64,000 nucleotides of DNA from Lewinellaceae bacterium (GCA_020636315.1 JACJYA010000002.1:186001-250000); one strand, 5' to 3'; shown: positions 17,601-26,801, counted from the first letter of the stretch. The notes: a model not told the origin generated them from the letters alone. Numbers and translations are program-made.

Positions 17601-19602
17601 TGTGCGGTTGATGCCTGGTGGTGAGCCACTCGTTGAGGGCGACGTTCATGCGGTAGTCTTCAAAGGCGGCTGAGTCGGCAGGCGGCGGGTTTTCCTGCAG
17701 GATATCCACCAGCCGGGTGCGGATCTGTTCCAGTAATGCCGGATGCGCTGCCTCCATCCATTCGATCAAACTGAGGCGGGCTGCCGGGGGGATACGCCCC
17801 TCCGTGAACCAGGGCAGGCAGGTAAGTTGCAGCAGGTTGTCAACGGTGAGCAGGTTTTCCTTCCCGGCGGAGAGCTGCTGGCCGAGGTAGAGGGTGAGGT
17901 CCCAGTGCAGGGAGGGATAAACAGCGCAGGCGGCGATCCATTGCAGCATGGGTTCACTGAAATGCTCCTGCAGGCTGTCCATCAGGTTCCCTTTGAGTTG
18001 GATGGGCTCCAGGGGTACGTCTTTCACGCGGCCGGGCCAGGTATCGAAGCGGGCGTCCTCCTCCATTTCCAGTTCTTCCAGCCAGAAGAGCAGGCTCTGC
18101 ATGGAAAGTGGCAACAGGGTAAACAACCCGCTCAAACGGCGCTCCCGCTTGCCCCATTGGCCGGTGGGCCGGGGTGTCAGCAGCAGGCGGTGCTTCCAGT
18201 TGAGCAGCAGGCGGCTCCAGGGTTCGGGCTTACCGGTCAGCTTGTTGAGCAGGGCATTACCGTAGCCCACTACGATGAGGCGGGAGGAGTTGTACCGCTG
18301 CTGCACTTCCTGTAATGGTATGCCCTGCGGATGAGTTTCATTATAGCAAATGCGTGGGTCATTGTCGTAGAAAAAGCGTTCGATGAGCACCTCATTTTCA
18401 TGCAACACCCGAAAGAGCATATCCAGTAACCGGGCGCGATGGTTGCGGGGGGTTTGCTGGCCGATCAGCAGGAGGTACTCCGGAGGTTTGGTCTGCTGCA
18501 AAAAGCGGAAAGTGGGCATTCCTCCCTGCTCAATGGTAGCATTGATGGTCTTGGGAACGTCCAGCCTGAAAGCCTCGCTACCGGTGCGCTGCCGGATGAG
18601 GTTGAGCAGATAACTGAAATCGTCGCCCAAATGCACGGCTTCCGCTCCGTCAATCCTAATGTTCCATGCATAGGGCGGCTTATCGCTGGATTCCAGCTCG
18701 GCAACCAACTTGCGGCGGCGGTAGGCGCGGTAGAACAACACCGCCAGCAACAACGCCGTGAACAGCAAAAGGCCTCCCCATTTGAGCCACCAGAAGTTAT
18801 CTGCCAGGAACTGCTGCCAGGGCGGAGGCGGCTGCATGGCAAAGGCCAGCGGATCATGATTGTAGAGAGGTGTTATTGGGTCGAAGTGATAATCCGCAAT
18901 AGTGCTATCCAGGCGGGTGCTATCGGTAATAGTCGTATCTATTTCCACCAGAATGTTGGCAATATAATTCACGACAAGCCGCCCGCCATGCCCGTTTGTC
19001 CATTCCAGCACAATGGAATCCTGTCCGGAGAGGCTATCCTGAGCGATATATATCAGGCACTGCGAGGAATCGATCAGAAAACCGCCCAGGCCTTCCCTGC
19101 CAGGATAAACCACCTCATAATTTTCAGGCTGCTCAAACTCCCCGGCCCCATCAGAATCGTCAAGGCAAACCCTGGCCTGCCCACCGGGCGGCACCTGAAA
19201 CGGTTTTTTGAGGAACGTCCTTTCAACCGGCCTCAGCGACTGGTAGAGGATGGCTGCGGGAGGAACCACCAGCAAAAATACGAGCAACCAGATCAGCCCG
19301 CGATAGCGGCGCTCCTGCCGGTCCGGTTCCACCGGCTCCTCCTGCCCTATTTCTTTATAGAAAGCCTCCGTCCGCTTCCGGCACTGCTCAAAGAGCTCGT
19401 AGAAATGTGCCTGCTCCTTGGGATTGCTGGCAAAAAGGGGCGCCAGCAGATAGGGTAACTCCTCCAGGGGCGTATCCTCCGGCAGCTTCCGCAGCAACTC
19501 CTGCACCTGCAACTGCTGGCCGGTGCCCAGGGGGTAGCCTTCTGCCTGCAGGGTGCTCAGCAGTTCGGCGAGGAGGTGGTGGTGTTTGCCGGTGTGGGGC
19601 AT
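14641..19602 (-). CDS. Giant membrane protein: CoxE/vWA-like region, three membrane segments, zinc amidase, FISUMP domain
   Basis: 1653 residues from the ATG at 19602 (MPHTGKHHHLL); the in-frame extension to 19743 is encoded by a simple repeat and is rejected. Residues 5-80: helical region like the N-terminus of CoxE-type vWA proteins (STLQAEGYPLG ... LFASNPKEQAHFYELFEQC). About 100-121, 268-290 and 728-750: membrane segments. About 125-245: beta domain. About 371-515: Rossmann/vWA-like core with LLLIGQQTP where DxSxS is expected. About 600-665: an LPWFTEGRIPPAARL region. About 1203-1400: Amidase_3 N-acetylmuramoyl-L-alanine amidase with ligands His1215, Glu1236, His1292 (SVHFNA) and Glu1369 (VENGYYNN). 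About 1412-1444: Asp-rich TSP3-like repeat. About 1476-1653: FISUMP domain. Predicted topology puts the vWA-like part in the cytoplasm and the amidase in the periplasm. It is the last gene of a cluster with MoxR and an iSTAND-like protein. Domain assignments are by eye. Confidence 0.85.
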   Translation of the reverse strand: MPHTGKHHHLLAELLSTLQAEGYPLGTGQQLQVQELLRKLPEDTPLEELPYLLAPLFASNPKEQAHFYELFEQCRKRTEAFYKEIGQEEPVEPDRQERRYRGLIWLLVFLLVVPPAAILYQSLRPVERTFLKKPFQVPPGGQARVCLDDSDGAGEFEQPENYEVVYPGREGLGGFLIDSSQCLIYIAQDSLSGQDSIVLEWTNGHGGRLVVNYIANILVEIDTTITDSTRLDSTIADYHFDPITPLYNHDPLAFAMQPPPPWQQFLADNFWWLKWGGLLLFTALLLAVLFYRAYRRRKLVAELESSDKPPYAWNIRIDGAEAVHLGDDFSYLLNLIRQRTGSEAFRLDVPKTINATIEQGGMPTFRFLQQTKPPEYLLLIGQQTPRNHRARLLDMLFRVLHENEVLIERFFYDNDPRICYNETHPQGIPLQEVQQRYNSSRLIVVGYGNALLNKLTGKPEPWSRLLLNWKHRLLLTPRPTGQWGKRERRLSGLFTLLPLSMQSLLFWLEELEMEEDARFDTWPGRVKDVPLEPIQLKGNLMDSLQEHFSEPMLQWIAACAVYPSLHWDLTLYLGQQLSAGKENLLTVDNLLQLTCLPWFTEGRIPPAARLSLIEWMEAAHPALLEQIRTRLVDILQENPPPADSAAFEDYRMNVALNEWLTTRHQPHRRELQQEISRRLEAGADADITVIKQLQRERHPLDFILSDNLKKYFRPHGLPGLGWRGEWRDVMRWALPLWIPALVLTIFVKPWLIEPASCGGIAVRYQLGEESHLLCLDSPEAFGTIVEAHIQAAIESDTLPGASAFNGQAMLWQSQAGAPLNLPVAAHSENASWEWKKASLSASSFGGFITYNSNDDSLQLRRTAGDNRLELSENWKKEYRSNIALAFYNQGVEILQEYDPGQIPQAGRDLICRYFQNAILLDSTQLDMYEIRNWCAGEATADTTASDGGMAGQELQKILVQAAGRWDKLQKEADLSGGASETVIPELGVRGRYAILKPLLNPVVLERLFGEPVYRAGPHQGADIAYRSEESFGRYNPAFLRKLYTTLNTLSKSGLLVRQVQGLYDREFRRLMQVFYQAYEVGAGREDIQKEYLSRLNAPASRLAQRGYTNFFEEKFGDLSIASRYYDPEAIMAAGFWVRRSIDGTADEFFQLLQLTLQTFDPAFLAQQKKMKPAVSQSLKKLPSFRTNGKLERVDIQQTAAKTHTSRYLWCLDNPHGSDTPGKRSPVFDDGKTQLFEYQLSRDVVDRIIRRLEEIGVEFYRVVPEEEDISLEERARRINNYNTRLPKLAVSVHFNAAPPEEGSSGWAKESVKGAEAWHYSGSGDGRRLGAVFLEKVIRKTGLYNRFVRSMEGRTEFYLLRNTKPPVTQVENGYYNNRADAALLAQPAFRQRLADAYVEAIQAIEVRGLDDTPAPLIDENDSDGDGVPNSEDGCPFTRGPAENKGCPVEEQKEYEAPPQQQQAPPQQQQGKVQEFSKIGEFRAGNRAYRTLQFEAGGPTWLVENLDIEVEDSWCYYSDLVNCERYGRLYSWKAAQKACQQLGGGWRLPSDEDWKALAMHFGGYYDWMEGKDYGDPEQAYQSLLKGGYSDFNARLGGRRVSTGSSFYDLGVSGRYWTSTAMSLENAWYYAFGGGIGKLYRNESDKSYGHSCRCLKD

Positions 19603-19605
19603 GAG

Positions 19606-19731
19606 GGTGGTTGTGGTTTTTGGTTTTTGGTTGTTGGTTGTTGGTTGCTGGTTGCTGGTTGTTGGTTGTTGGTTGTTGGTTGCTGGTTTCTGGTTTCTGG
19701 TTTCTGGTTTCGGTTTCTGGTTTCGGTTGCT
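19606..19731. repeat. TTGGTTG/TTTCTGG low-complexity tract
   Basis: About 125 bp of degenerate short repeats: first GTTGGTTGTTGG-type, then TTTCTGG-type units. It lies directly upstream of the start codon of the giant gene and is in frame with it on the minus strand, where it would code for Asn/Gln/Thr/Pro-rich residues. It adjoins the 92-bp repeat copy. Length change by slippage is likely. Confidence 0.8.
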
Positions 19732-19823
19732 GGGATAGTTCAATTAAGTGTGTCCGCGTTAAGCTAACCCGCTGGTTTCCAGGGCAACGAGGAACTCAGA
19801 AACCAGAAACTATGAACAGTCCC
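19732..19823 (-). repeat. 92-bp dispersed repeat, copy 2 (inverted)
   Basis: The reverse complement matches 10709-10800 at 81 of 92 positions without gaps. It lies between the MoxR gene and the giant gene, so it separates two members of one cluster. Confidence 0.75.
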
Positions 19824-19877
19824 TTGCTGGTCGCAAAAACCCCAGTAACCTCAGAAACCCAGAAACCCCAGCCCCCC

Positions 19878-20816
19878 CTACCCCCCCAACAGCCCCACCA
19901 ACGCATTCAAATCATCCTTATTCTTGGCCAGTACCGAGTAAGAGAGGCTCAACTGTTCCTTTTCCTCCTTACTCAGGGCAGCCAGGTTGACCAGTTTGGC
20001 AGCGTCAAACTCCATTTTCCGGAGCAAGTTGGCCCACTGTATCAGTTCGGCGGTGGCGGGCGGTTTTTTGAGCTTTACCCTGTCTTTGGCGCGGATCATA
20101 CCGAAGTGCCCGATGATGGCGTCCAGCTGCTTTTTGCCCTTTTCAGCATCAAAACCATCCAGTTTTTGTTGAAGGATGCGCAGAAGGTCGGCGTCAGAGG
20201 GAAATTCGATGTGGAAGTAGGCCACCCGGCGCAGGAAGGCATCGGGCAGGTTTTTCTCCGAATTGGAGGTCATGATGATGAGGGGGCGGTTTTCGGGGGT
20301 GGTTTCAAAGGTTTTACCCACCTCCGGCACGTCGAAACGCAAGTCCTCCAGGGCAGCCAGTACGTCATTGGGCAGGTCGCGGGGCGCTTTGTCGATCTCG
20401 TCGAGCAGCACCACCTTCCGGCTTCGGCTGCGGATGGCAGCCCCCAAACCCTGGTAGTGAATGTATTTTTTTTCTACCTGTTCGGGAGTCAGGGGTTCTG
20501 CCTGGGTCTGGCTGTACTGGAAGTGGCCCAGCGCATCGTATCGGTAGAACAGGTCCTTAGCCGTAGAGGTTGTCTGGGCATTAAAGACGATCACCTTACC
20601 GAGCTGGAAGTAATAGGCCACATGATGGGCCAGCTGGGTTTTACCTGTGCCCGGCTCACCGGTAAGCAACAGCGGCTGCCCCAGGTTGATGGCTACGTTG
20701 ACTGCACCGACCAGCCCGTGGGGCGGCAGGTAGAGGCGGGGGTCGTTGATCTTTTCGTTCAGTGGAATCTCCGGCAGCTCGTGCTGCCCGCTCTGGCGGT
20801 ATAGGTGGAAGCTCAT
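19878..20816 (-). CDS. MoxR-family AAA+ ATPase
   Basis: A 312-residue AAA+ ATPase of the MoxR class, which typically acts as a chaperone or remodelling partner of vWA-domain proteins. Walker A GEPGTGKT is at residues 53-60, Walker B VVLLDEID at 135-142, sensor 1 IIMTSN at 180-185, and arginines RR at 196-197. The inserted segment STAKDLFYRYDALGHFQYSQ (84-103) is typical of MoxR ATPases encoded beside vWA-like or effector-associated proteins. The C-terminal lid ends in a helical stretch (RKMEFDAAKLVNLAALSKEE). It sits between the iSTAND-like gene (147 bp upstream) and the giant gene (275 bp downstream), all on one strand, so a functional set is inferred. Confidence 0.93.
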   Translation of the reverse strand: MSFHLYRQSGQHELPEIPLNEKINDPRLYLPPHGLVGAVNVAINLGQPLLLTGEPGTGKTQLAHHVAYYFQLGKVIVFNAQTTSTAKDLFYRYDALGHFQYSQTQAEPLTPEQVEKKYIHYQGLGAAIRSRSRKVVLLDEIDKAPRDLPNDVLAALEDLRFDVPEVGKTFETTPENRPLIIMTSNSEKNLPDAFLRRVAYFHIEFPSDADLLRILQQKLDGFDAEKGKKQLDAIIGHFGMIRAKDRVKLKKPPATAELIQWANLLRKMEFDAAKLVNLAALSKEEKEQLSLSYSVLAKNKDDLNALVGLLGG

Positions 20817-20923
20817 GGCTATTTTTTTCGGTTAATGGTTGGGGCGGTTTTTTATATTAAATTATTCAATTTGCGATATACTACCCAGCCGGCCCAAAAT
20901 GCTTGATTGCAACTTAGATTAAA

Positions 20924-20954
20924 ATTGAACGGCAATGAAAAATTGCCGCTCAAT
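20924..20954. repeat. Palindrome of the GCGGCAAT family
   Basis: ATTGAACGGCAAT (20924-20936) and ATTGCCGCTCAAT (20942-20954) pair with one mismatch around a 5-nt loop. It lies 10 bp past the stop codon of the iSTAND-like gene, in the gap before the MoxR gene. It may attenuate read-through or stabilise the mRNA end. Confidence 0.65.
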
Positions 20955-20963
20955 GAAAGACTC

Positions 20964-22049
20964 CTACTCATTCGCAACGCGATAAACGATTGCCTGCAGT
21001 TCTTCAATATCTTTCATATTGAGCAGTTTTTTTTCCTCATAAAGCCGCCGGTCGGCCTCCCGCAGGCCAGACAGGAAGACATCCATCACCTGCTGCACCT
21101 TGTTAGGGTTGCGCTCTCCCAGGTCCATCAGCCAGGCGCGCAGGTCGCCTTCTTCTACAGGCAGGAGTGGCGTCAGCAGGGTGGTTTCATTGCGCTGCGC
21201 CAGGCTTTTCAAAGCATCGACAATGGCCTGCTGAGCGGGCGATAAATGGCCAAGGTGCTGTTTTTCTATATAAATGACAAAGAAAAAGAGGAAAACAGGC
21301 ACGTCCTGATGAGGGCAACGGAAGGTATCGATCATCCACTGCAGGTACTCCGGCAGGAAATCCTCCCAGTGGCGTTCGTGCAGCTCAAAGGCAACGGCCA
21401 CATAGTCATAAGGCAGCTTGGGCACCCCCGTTTCGATAAAGGTATCGAACGACTGAGTATCCGCAAAGCGGAAGCGTTCCTGGACGTATTCCTTAAAGCG
21501 CTGCCGGCACTTTCGCGCATTCCGGCCTACAGGCAGGTCCTGGATGCGGAGCCTGCCGGTATCTTCGTAGGTGACGATGTGCAAGGAATCGGAATCACCG
21601 TCGAGCTCTTCGAGCAACAATTCATATACCATACGTTCGGCGAAGCTGGGCGGCATCTGGCTGGGGCAGGCGCTGATGAAGTAGTACTGGAATTCCTGCT
21701 TCTTTTCTTCGTTTTCGTCAAATGCATCCCAGAATTTGCCGCGCATTTCTTTGCGGTCCACATTAACAAGGTGGAGCAGGCCGAACTCCTCTTCTTCGTC
21801 TATATTGAGCCCGCGGGCTGCATCCATCAGGAGGCTGTCTTTGTCTGCCGAATGGATATTGTTTGCACTTGCCAGGATGAGCTTCAGGTCACGTATCTGT
21901 TTTTCCAACCGGGCGATCTCTTCGTCCTGGGAAAATTTGGCGCCGGCATCTACCGCTTTGTTCCGCTCCTCTTTAAAAAAATGGAGTTTGCGGATGAGCA
22001 GGCCTAATTCTTCTTCGTATCCTTTGATCTCTTCCGGAGTATAGAACAT
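20964..22049 (-). CDS. iSTAND-like protein, first gene of the MoxR cluster
   Basis: A 361-residue soluble protein. Residues 1-60 are a charged helical or coiled-coil segment (PEEIKGYEEELGLLIRKLHF). After an acidic linker, YYFISACPSQMPPSFAERM (122-140) looks like the first strand, degenerate P-loop and helix of an inactive STAND NTPase (iSTAND): the strand and helix pattern is kept but no GxxGxGKT is present. Further pieces are KCRQRFKEYVQERF, PYDYVAVAFELHERHWEDFL, a hydrophobic strand VFLFFFVIYIE, and helices up to the end. iSTAND proteins are known in gene sets with MoxR and vWA components, so the neighbourhood supports the call. The iSTAND assignment is inference by eye. Start ATG 22049 is preceded by a possible -7 box. 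Confidence 0.6.
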   Translation of the reverse strand: MFYTPEEIKGYEEELGLLIRKLHFFKEERNKAVDAGAKFSQDEEIARLEKQIRDLKLILASANNIHSADKDSLLMDAARGLNIDEEEEFGLLHLVNVDRKEMRGKFWDAFDENEEKKQEFQYYFISACPSQMPPSFAERMVYELLLEELDGDSDSLHIVTYEDTGRLRIQDLPVGRNARKCRQRFKEYVQERFRFADTQSFDTFIETGVPKLPYDYVAVAFELHERHWEDFLPEYLQWMIDTFRCPHQDVPVFLFFFVIYIEKQHLGHLSPAQQAIVDALKSLAQRNETTLLTPLLPVEEGDLRAWLMDLGERNPNKVQQVMDVFLSGLREADRRLYEEKKLLNMKDIEELQAIVYRVANE

Positions 22050-22254
22050 GGATGATGGCTTGATCCGAGCTAAAGTTAGGGATTTTTTAAATGCATATAC
22101 AGCATGTCCTGGGTTTATATGATTTCTTACGGGTGGAAAGCATTTATGTTATAGCTCACGGAGAGGAAATACGGCAGGAATACAGGAGAGGTTTACGGGT
22201 ATATGAGGCTGGATGCTCCCGCGCCCCAGGAGGCAGAAAGGAGGGGGCGAAAAT

Positions 22255-22290
22255 AATAAAGGCCCGAACCGGGGGGTGCGGGCCTTTATT
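22255..22290. terminator. Strong bidirectional hairpin
   Basis: AATAAAGGCCCG (22255-22266) and CGGGCCTTTATT (22279-22290) are exact inverted copies with a 12-nt loop. The flanking A/T pairs give a terminator-like structure on both strands. Its position would end transcripts coming leftward from sod before they reach the MoxR cluster. Confidence 0.7.
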
Positions 22291-22357
22291 CAATCTCTTT
22301 CGTACATGTCAGAAAAGCCATTCGGCCAATCTCGTAGTTTTTGGCGATAAGAAAGGT

Positions 22358-22426
22358 CTAGGATGCTTCGATCAACTCGACGTTGAACAATAGCAGAATC
22401 AGTAGAAGAATGCCTAAAATGATCAT
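22358..22426 (-). CDS. Possible 22-aa hydrophobic peptide
   Basis: ATG 22426 opens a short frame that reads as Met-Ile-Ile-Leu-Gly followed by an unbroken run of Leu, Ile and Phe, then the acidic tail NVELIEAS and a TAG stop. It would be a single short membrane helix. No clear ribosome-binding site was seen. Such mini membrane proteins exist, but a chance frame is equally possible. Confidence 0.25.
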   Translation of the reverse strand: MIILGILLLILLLFNVELIEAS

Positions 22427-22719
22427 GGGATAAAGCTTTAGATGAAAAAAAGGGTTTAGAAATCCTACATTCTTCCCATCGGGGTAAAGTGTCTGTTTTT
22501 GTTAAAGCGTGTTTTGGATATGTTGTGATTCACTTTACACCTTAAGCATGTTTGTAAAAGAACATTCGTTGGGCAAAGATACACTAATTATCTTTTATCC
22601 GCAAGATCGTCAAATTTTGGGTGACGCCTGCTGGACAAATTTTGTGGATATATGGCTTCACAGGTTCATAGTTTTCGGGCCGATGAAACCACGAAACCAT
22701 ATATCCATCTATTGCTTTA

Positions 22720-23352
22720 TCAGAACTTCGACGCTCCTTCATTGGCGTCGTTGTAATTTTGGGTCACCTGATCCCAGTTGATGACATTCCAGAATGCGGA
22801 AATATAATCCGGGCGGCGGTTCTGATAGTTCAGGTAGTAAGCATGCTCCCAGACGTCAAGGCCGAGGATCGGCGTGCCTTTTTTGTCCGCCAGGTCCATC
22901 AGGGGGTTGTCCTGGTTGGGAGTATCCGTAATGAACAGCTTGTCATTCTTATCGACGCAAAGCCATGCCCATCCGGAGCCGAAGCGGGTAGCCGCGGCAT
23001 TGGAGAACTGCTCCTTGAACTTGTCGAAAGAGCCAAAATCCCGCATGATGGCTTTGTGGATGTTCATGCGTTCGGAAGGCTGGCCGCCGCCGTCCGGGGA
23101 CATGATCTCCCAGAACAGTTTGTGGTTCCAGTAGCCACCGCCGTTGTTACGCACAGCAGTGGAATATTTGGACACATTGGCCAGGATATCTTCGACTTTC
23201 ATCTTTTCCAGTTCGGTGCCTTCGATGGCAGCGTTCAGTTTGCTGGTATAACCGGCGTGGTGTTTGGTATGGTGGATCTCCATGGTGCGCGCATCGATGT
23301 GGGGTTCGAGTGCATCGTAAGCATAAGGTAGATCGGGAAGTTTAAATGCCAT
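22720..23352 (-). CDS. sodA: Superoxide dismutase, Mn/Fe family
   Basis: A 210-residue enzyme that dismutates superoxide to oxygen and peroxide. Metal ligands are visible at His27 (MEIHHTKHH), His77 (YWNHKLFW), Asp166 and His170 (LDVWEHAYY). The NNGGGYWNH motif and Gln147 in PNQDNP are the features usual for the manganese type, although cambialistic use cannot be excluded. No signal peptide is present, so it is cytoplasmic. A single gene with a possible AT-rich promoter upstream of 23352. Confidence 0.95.
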   Translation of the reverse strand: MAFKLPDLPYAYDALEPHIDARTMEIHHTKHHAGYTSKLNAAIEGTELEKMKVEDILANVSKYSTAVRNNGGGYWNHKLFWEIMSPDGGGQPSERMNIHKAIMRDFGSFDKFKEQFSNAAATRFGSGWAWLCVDKNDKLFITDTPNQDNPLMDLADKKGTPILGLDVWEHAYYLNYQNRRPDYISAFWNVINWDQVTQNYNDANEGASKF

Positions 23353-23611
23353 AATGATGGTTCTTTTAATGTGTTAAATAATGGTTTTTCTGTTTCCCAG
23401 CGGTGATGTCAATAGAACGCTCTCTCATATAATAAGTTTACAGCCGGGGCAGGTGGCGGGTGTTCTTTCGTGCATTTTTTTCACAGTTGTCCATCCCTTC
23501 CATGACAATAGGGCCAATTTCCGGGTTTTTGACGGGTTTTTTCAAGCTCCATGCCTTACCTTTAGGGCTGTGAAATTTCTTGAATTATCCATAAACAGCC
23601 AGCCTGAACGT

Positions 23612-25354
23612 ATGACCCTCAACAACTCCGCCCTGATCGCGCTCCTTCTTATTTTCCACTTTGCCCATGCCCAGGTAAAGGTTCCGGAAAGGTTTGAATT
23701 TCCAAACTCCTTTGAGCAGGAGGAATACGCCGAATATCCGGAAGATGAATACGCACCGGTATCGAGAGAAAACATGGAAACTTCCCCCGCTTACCGGATC
23801 TTTGGCCCGTCATTTACCGCCGTTCAGGTGAACGTCAGTGAGGCCGGAGAGAACATCCTCGGGGATGCGGCCAATGAGCCTTCCATTGCGGTAAGCCCGG
23901 CCAACCCCTCTCTGATGGCCATTGGCTGGCGGCAGTTTGACGATGTCAACAGCAATTTCAGGCAGGCCGGTTTCGCTTATTCAGAAGATGCCGGGTTAAC
24001 CTGGGTTTTCCCGGGGGTTATCGAGCCTGGCGTTTTCCGTTCTGACCCGGTTCTGGATACCGATAGTGAAGGCGCCTTCTACTACAACAGCCTGACGGTC
24101 AATAACAATGATTTTTCCTGCGATGTATATCGGTCAACAGGGCCCGGTTCCTGGGATGCGGGCACCTATGCCTTCGGAGGAGACAAACAATGGATGGCCA
24201 TCGACCGGACGGGCGGAGCAACCGACGGCAATATTTATGCCTACTGGAATGAAAGCTTCAGCATTTGCCCGGAGGGGATGTTCACGCGTTCCACCGACAG
24301 AGGCATGAGCTACGATGATTGTGTGACGCTACCCCAGCGGCCGGTATGGGGGACGCTGGCCGTCGGCCCCGAAGGAGAAGTCTATGCCTGTGGAATATCG
24401 GGCAACGGAGGGCTGATCGTCGTCAAATCGGCCAATGCCGGCAATCCAAATGAGCCGGTTACCTGGGACTTTGCCACCGAGGTCAGCCTCGATGGCATGC
24501 CGGTGGTTTCTTCCGGGCCCAACCCCGGAGGCCTGCTCGGGCAGGTTTGGGTCGCCGTGGACCGCTCAGGAGGCATTACCCATGGCAATGTATATCTGCT
24601 TTGTTCGGTGGCCCGGTTTTCCACCCCGGATGTCCTGGATGTGATGTTCGCCCGCAGTACGGACGGCGGCCTCACCTGGAGCGATCCGGTGAAGGTCAAT
24701 GACGATAACGACCCTACGGCCTACCAGTGGTTCGGGACCATGGCGGTGGCGCCCAACGGGCGCATCGACGTCGTCTGGCTGGATACGCGCGACGACCCCG
24801 GCGGGTTCAATTCCTCCCTCTACCACTCTTTCTCAGAAGACGGCGGCCTGAACTGGAGCGCCAACGAGGCCTTCTCTGAACCCTTTGACCCTCATTTAGG
24901 CTGGCCCAACCAGCCGAAAATGGGCGACTACTTCGATATGCAGTCAGATGAAAATGGCGCCCACCTGGCCTGGACGGCCACCTTCAACGGCGAACAGGAC
25001 GTGTATTACGGCTTCATACCCTTTGAAGGCATGGTTTCTCTGGAAGGCCCCGCTCCGGAAGAAAAAAACCGGCTTTCACTGGCCCAGAATTTTCCCAACC
25101 CGTTCAGCGGTTCTACTTCCATCACCTATGCTTTGAGCGAAAAAAGCCGGGTTCGCCTGGAAGTGTTGAATGGCCTGGGGCAAATTGTTGCCGTCCTGGA
25201 GAACCAGGAAAGGCCGGCGGGGGAATACACCCTGGCCTGGGACGGGCGAAACAGCCAGGGAACACTGCTTCCCGATGGGGCCTATTTTTACCGGCTGGCC
25301 GCCGGAGAAAGAGAGGCGGTAACCCGGCGTATGTTGTTGATGCGGGGACGATAA
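23612..25354 (+). CDS. Secreted sialidase-like beta-propeller protein with T9SS/FlgD-type sorting domain
   Basis: 580 residues from ATG 23612; the frame is open for 77 more codons upstream, but only this start gives a signal peptide (MTLNNSALIALLLIFHFAHA). The body has BNR/Asp-box phrases (FAYSEDAGLTWVF, RSTDRGMSYDD, ARSTDGGLTWSDP, SFSEDGGLNWSA), five or more blades of a sialidase-like propeller. The catalytic arginine and Asp set of true sialidases is not clear, so enzymatic activity is uncertain. The C-terminus (LAQNFPNPFSGSTSITYALS ... AWDGRNSQGTLLPDGAYFYR) is a FlgD-like T9SS sorting domain. A possible promoter TACCTTTA lies at 23557-23564. fumC starts 34 bp after the stop. Confidence 0.87.
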   Translation: MTLNNSALIALLLIFHFAHAQVKVPERFEFPNSFEQEEYAEYPEDEYAPVSRENMETSPAYRIFGPSFTAVQVNVSEAGENILGDAANEPSIAVSPANPSLMAIGWRQFDDVNSNFRQAGFAYSEDAGLTWVFPGVIEPGVFRSDPVLDTDSEGAFYYNSLTVNNNDFSCDVYRSTGPGSWDAGTYAFGGDKQWMAIDRTGGATDGNIYAYWNESFSICPEGMFTRSTDRGMSYDDCVTLPQRPVWGTLAVGPEGEVYACGISGNGGLIVVKSANAGNPNEPVTWDFATEVSLDGMPVVSSGPNPGGLLGQVWVAVDRSGGITHGNVYLLCSVARFSTPDVLDVMFARSTDGGLTWSDPVKVNDDNDPTAYQWFGTMAVAPNGRIDVVWLDTRDDPGGFNSSLYHSFSEDGGLNWSANEAFSEPFDPHLGWPNQPKMGDYFDMQSDENGAHLAWTATFNGEQDVYYGFIPFEGMVSLEGPAPEEKNRLSLAQNFPNPFSGSTSITYALSEKSRVRLEVLNGLGQIVAVLENQERPAGEYTLAWDGRNSQGTLLPDGAYFYRLAAGEREAVTRRMLLMRGR

Positions 25355-25388
25355 AAATCAAAAACAACAATAAACAATTTAATCCGAT

Positions 25389-26771
<1,383 letters not shown>

Positions 26772-26801
26772 AAACCATCCTTAGTTTTCATGTTGAGAAA
26801 A

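Larger units (their letters stand above)
22050..22719. other. Intergenic region between sod and the MoxR cluster
   Basis: The 670 bp includes a possible -7 box TAACTTTA on the minus strand at 22071-22078 about 20 bp upstream of the iSTAND-like gene, a strong hairpin at 22255-22290, and a possible 22-codon hydrophobic ORF at 22358-22426. Longer frames on the plus strand (for example 22091-22393) show no family features and cross the hairpin, so they are not called. Confidence 0.55.

Noticed and set aside
22091..22393. 100-codon plus-strand frame
   Set aside because: It runs through the strong hairpin at 22255-22290 and has no recognisable domain.
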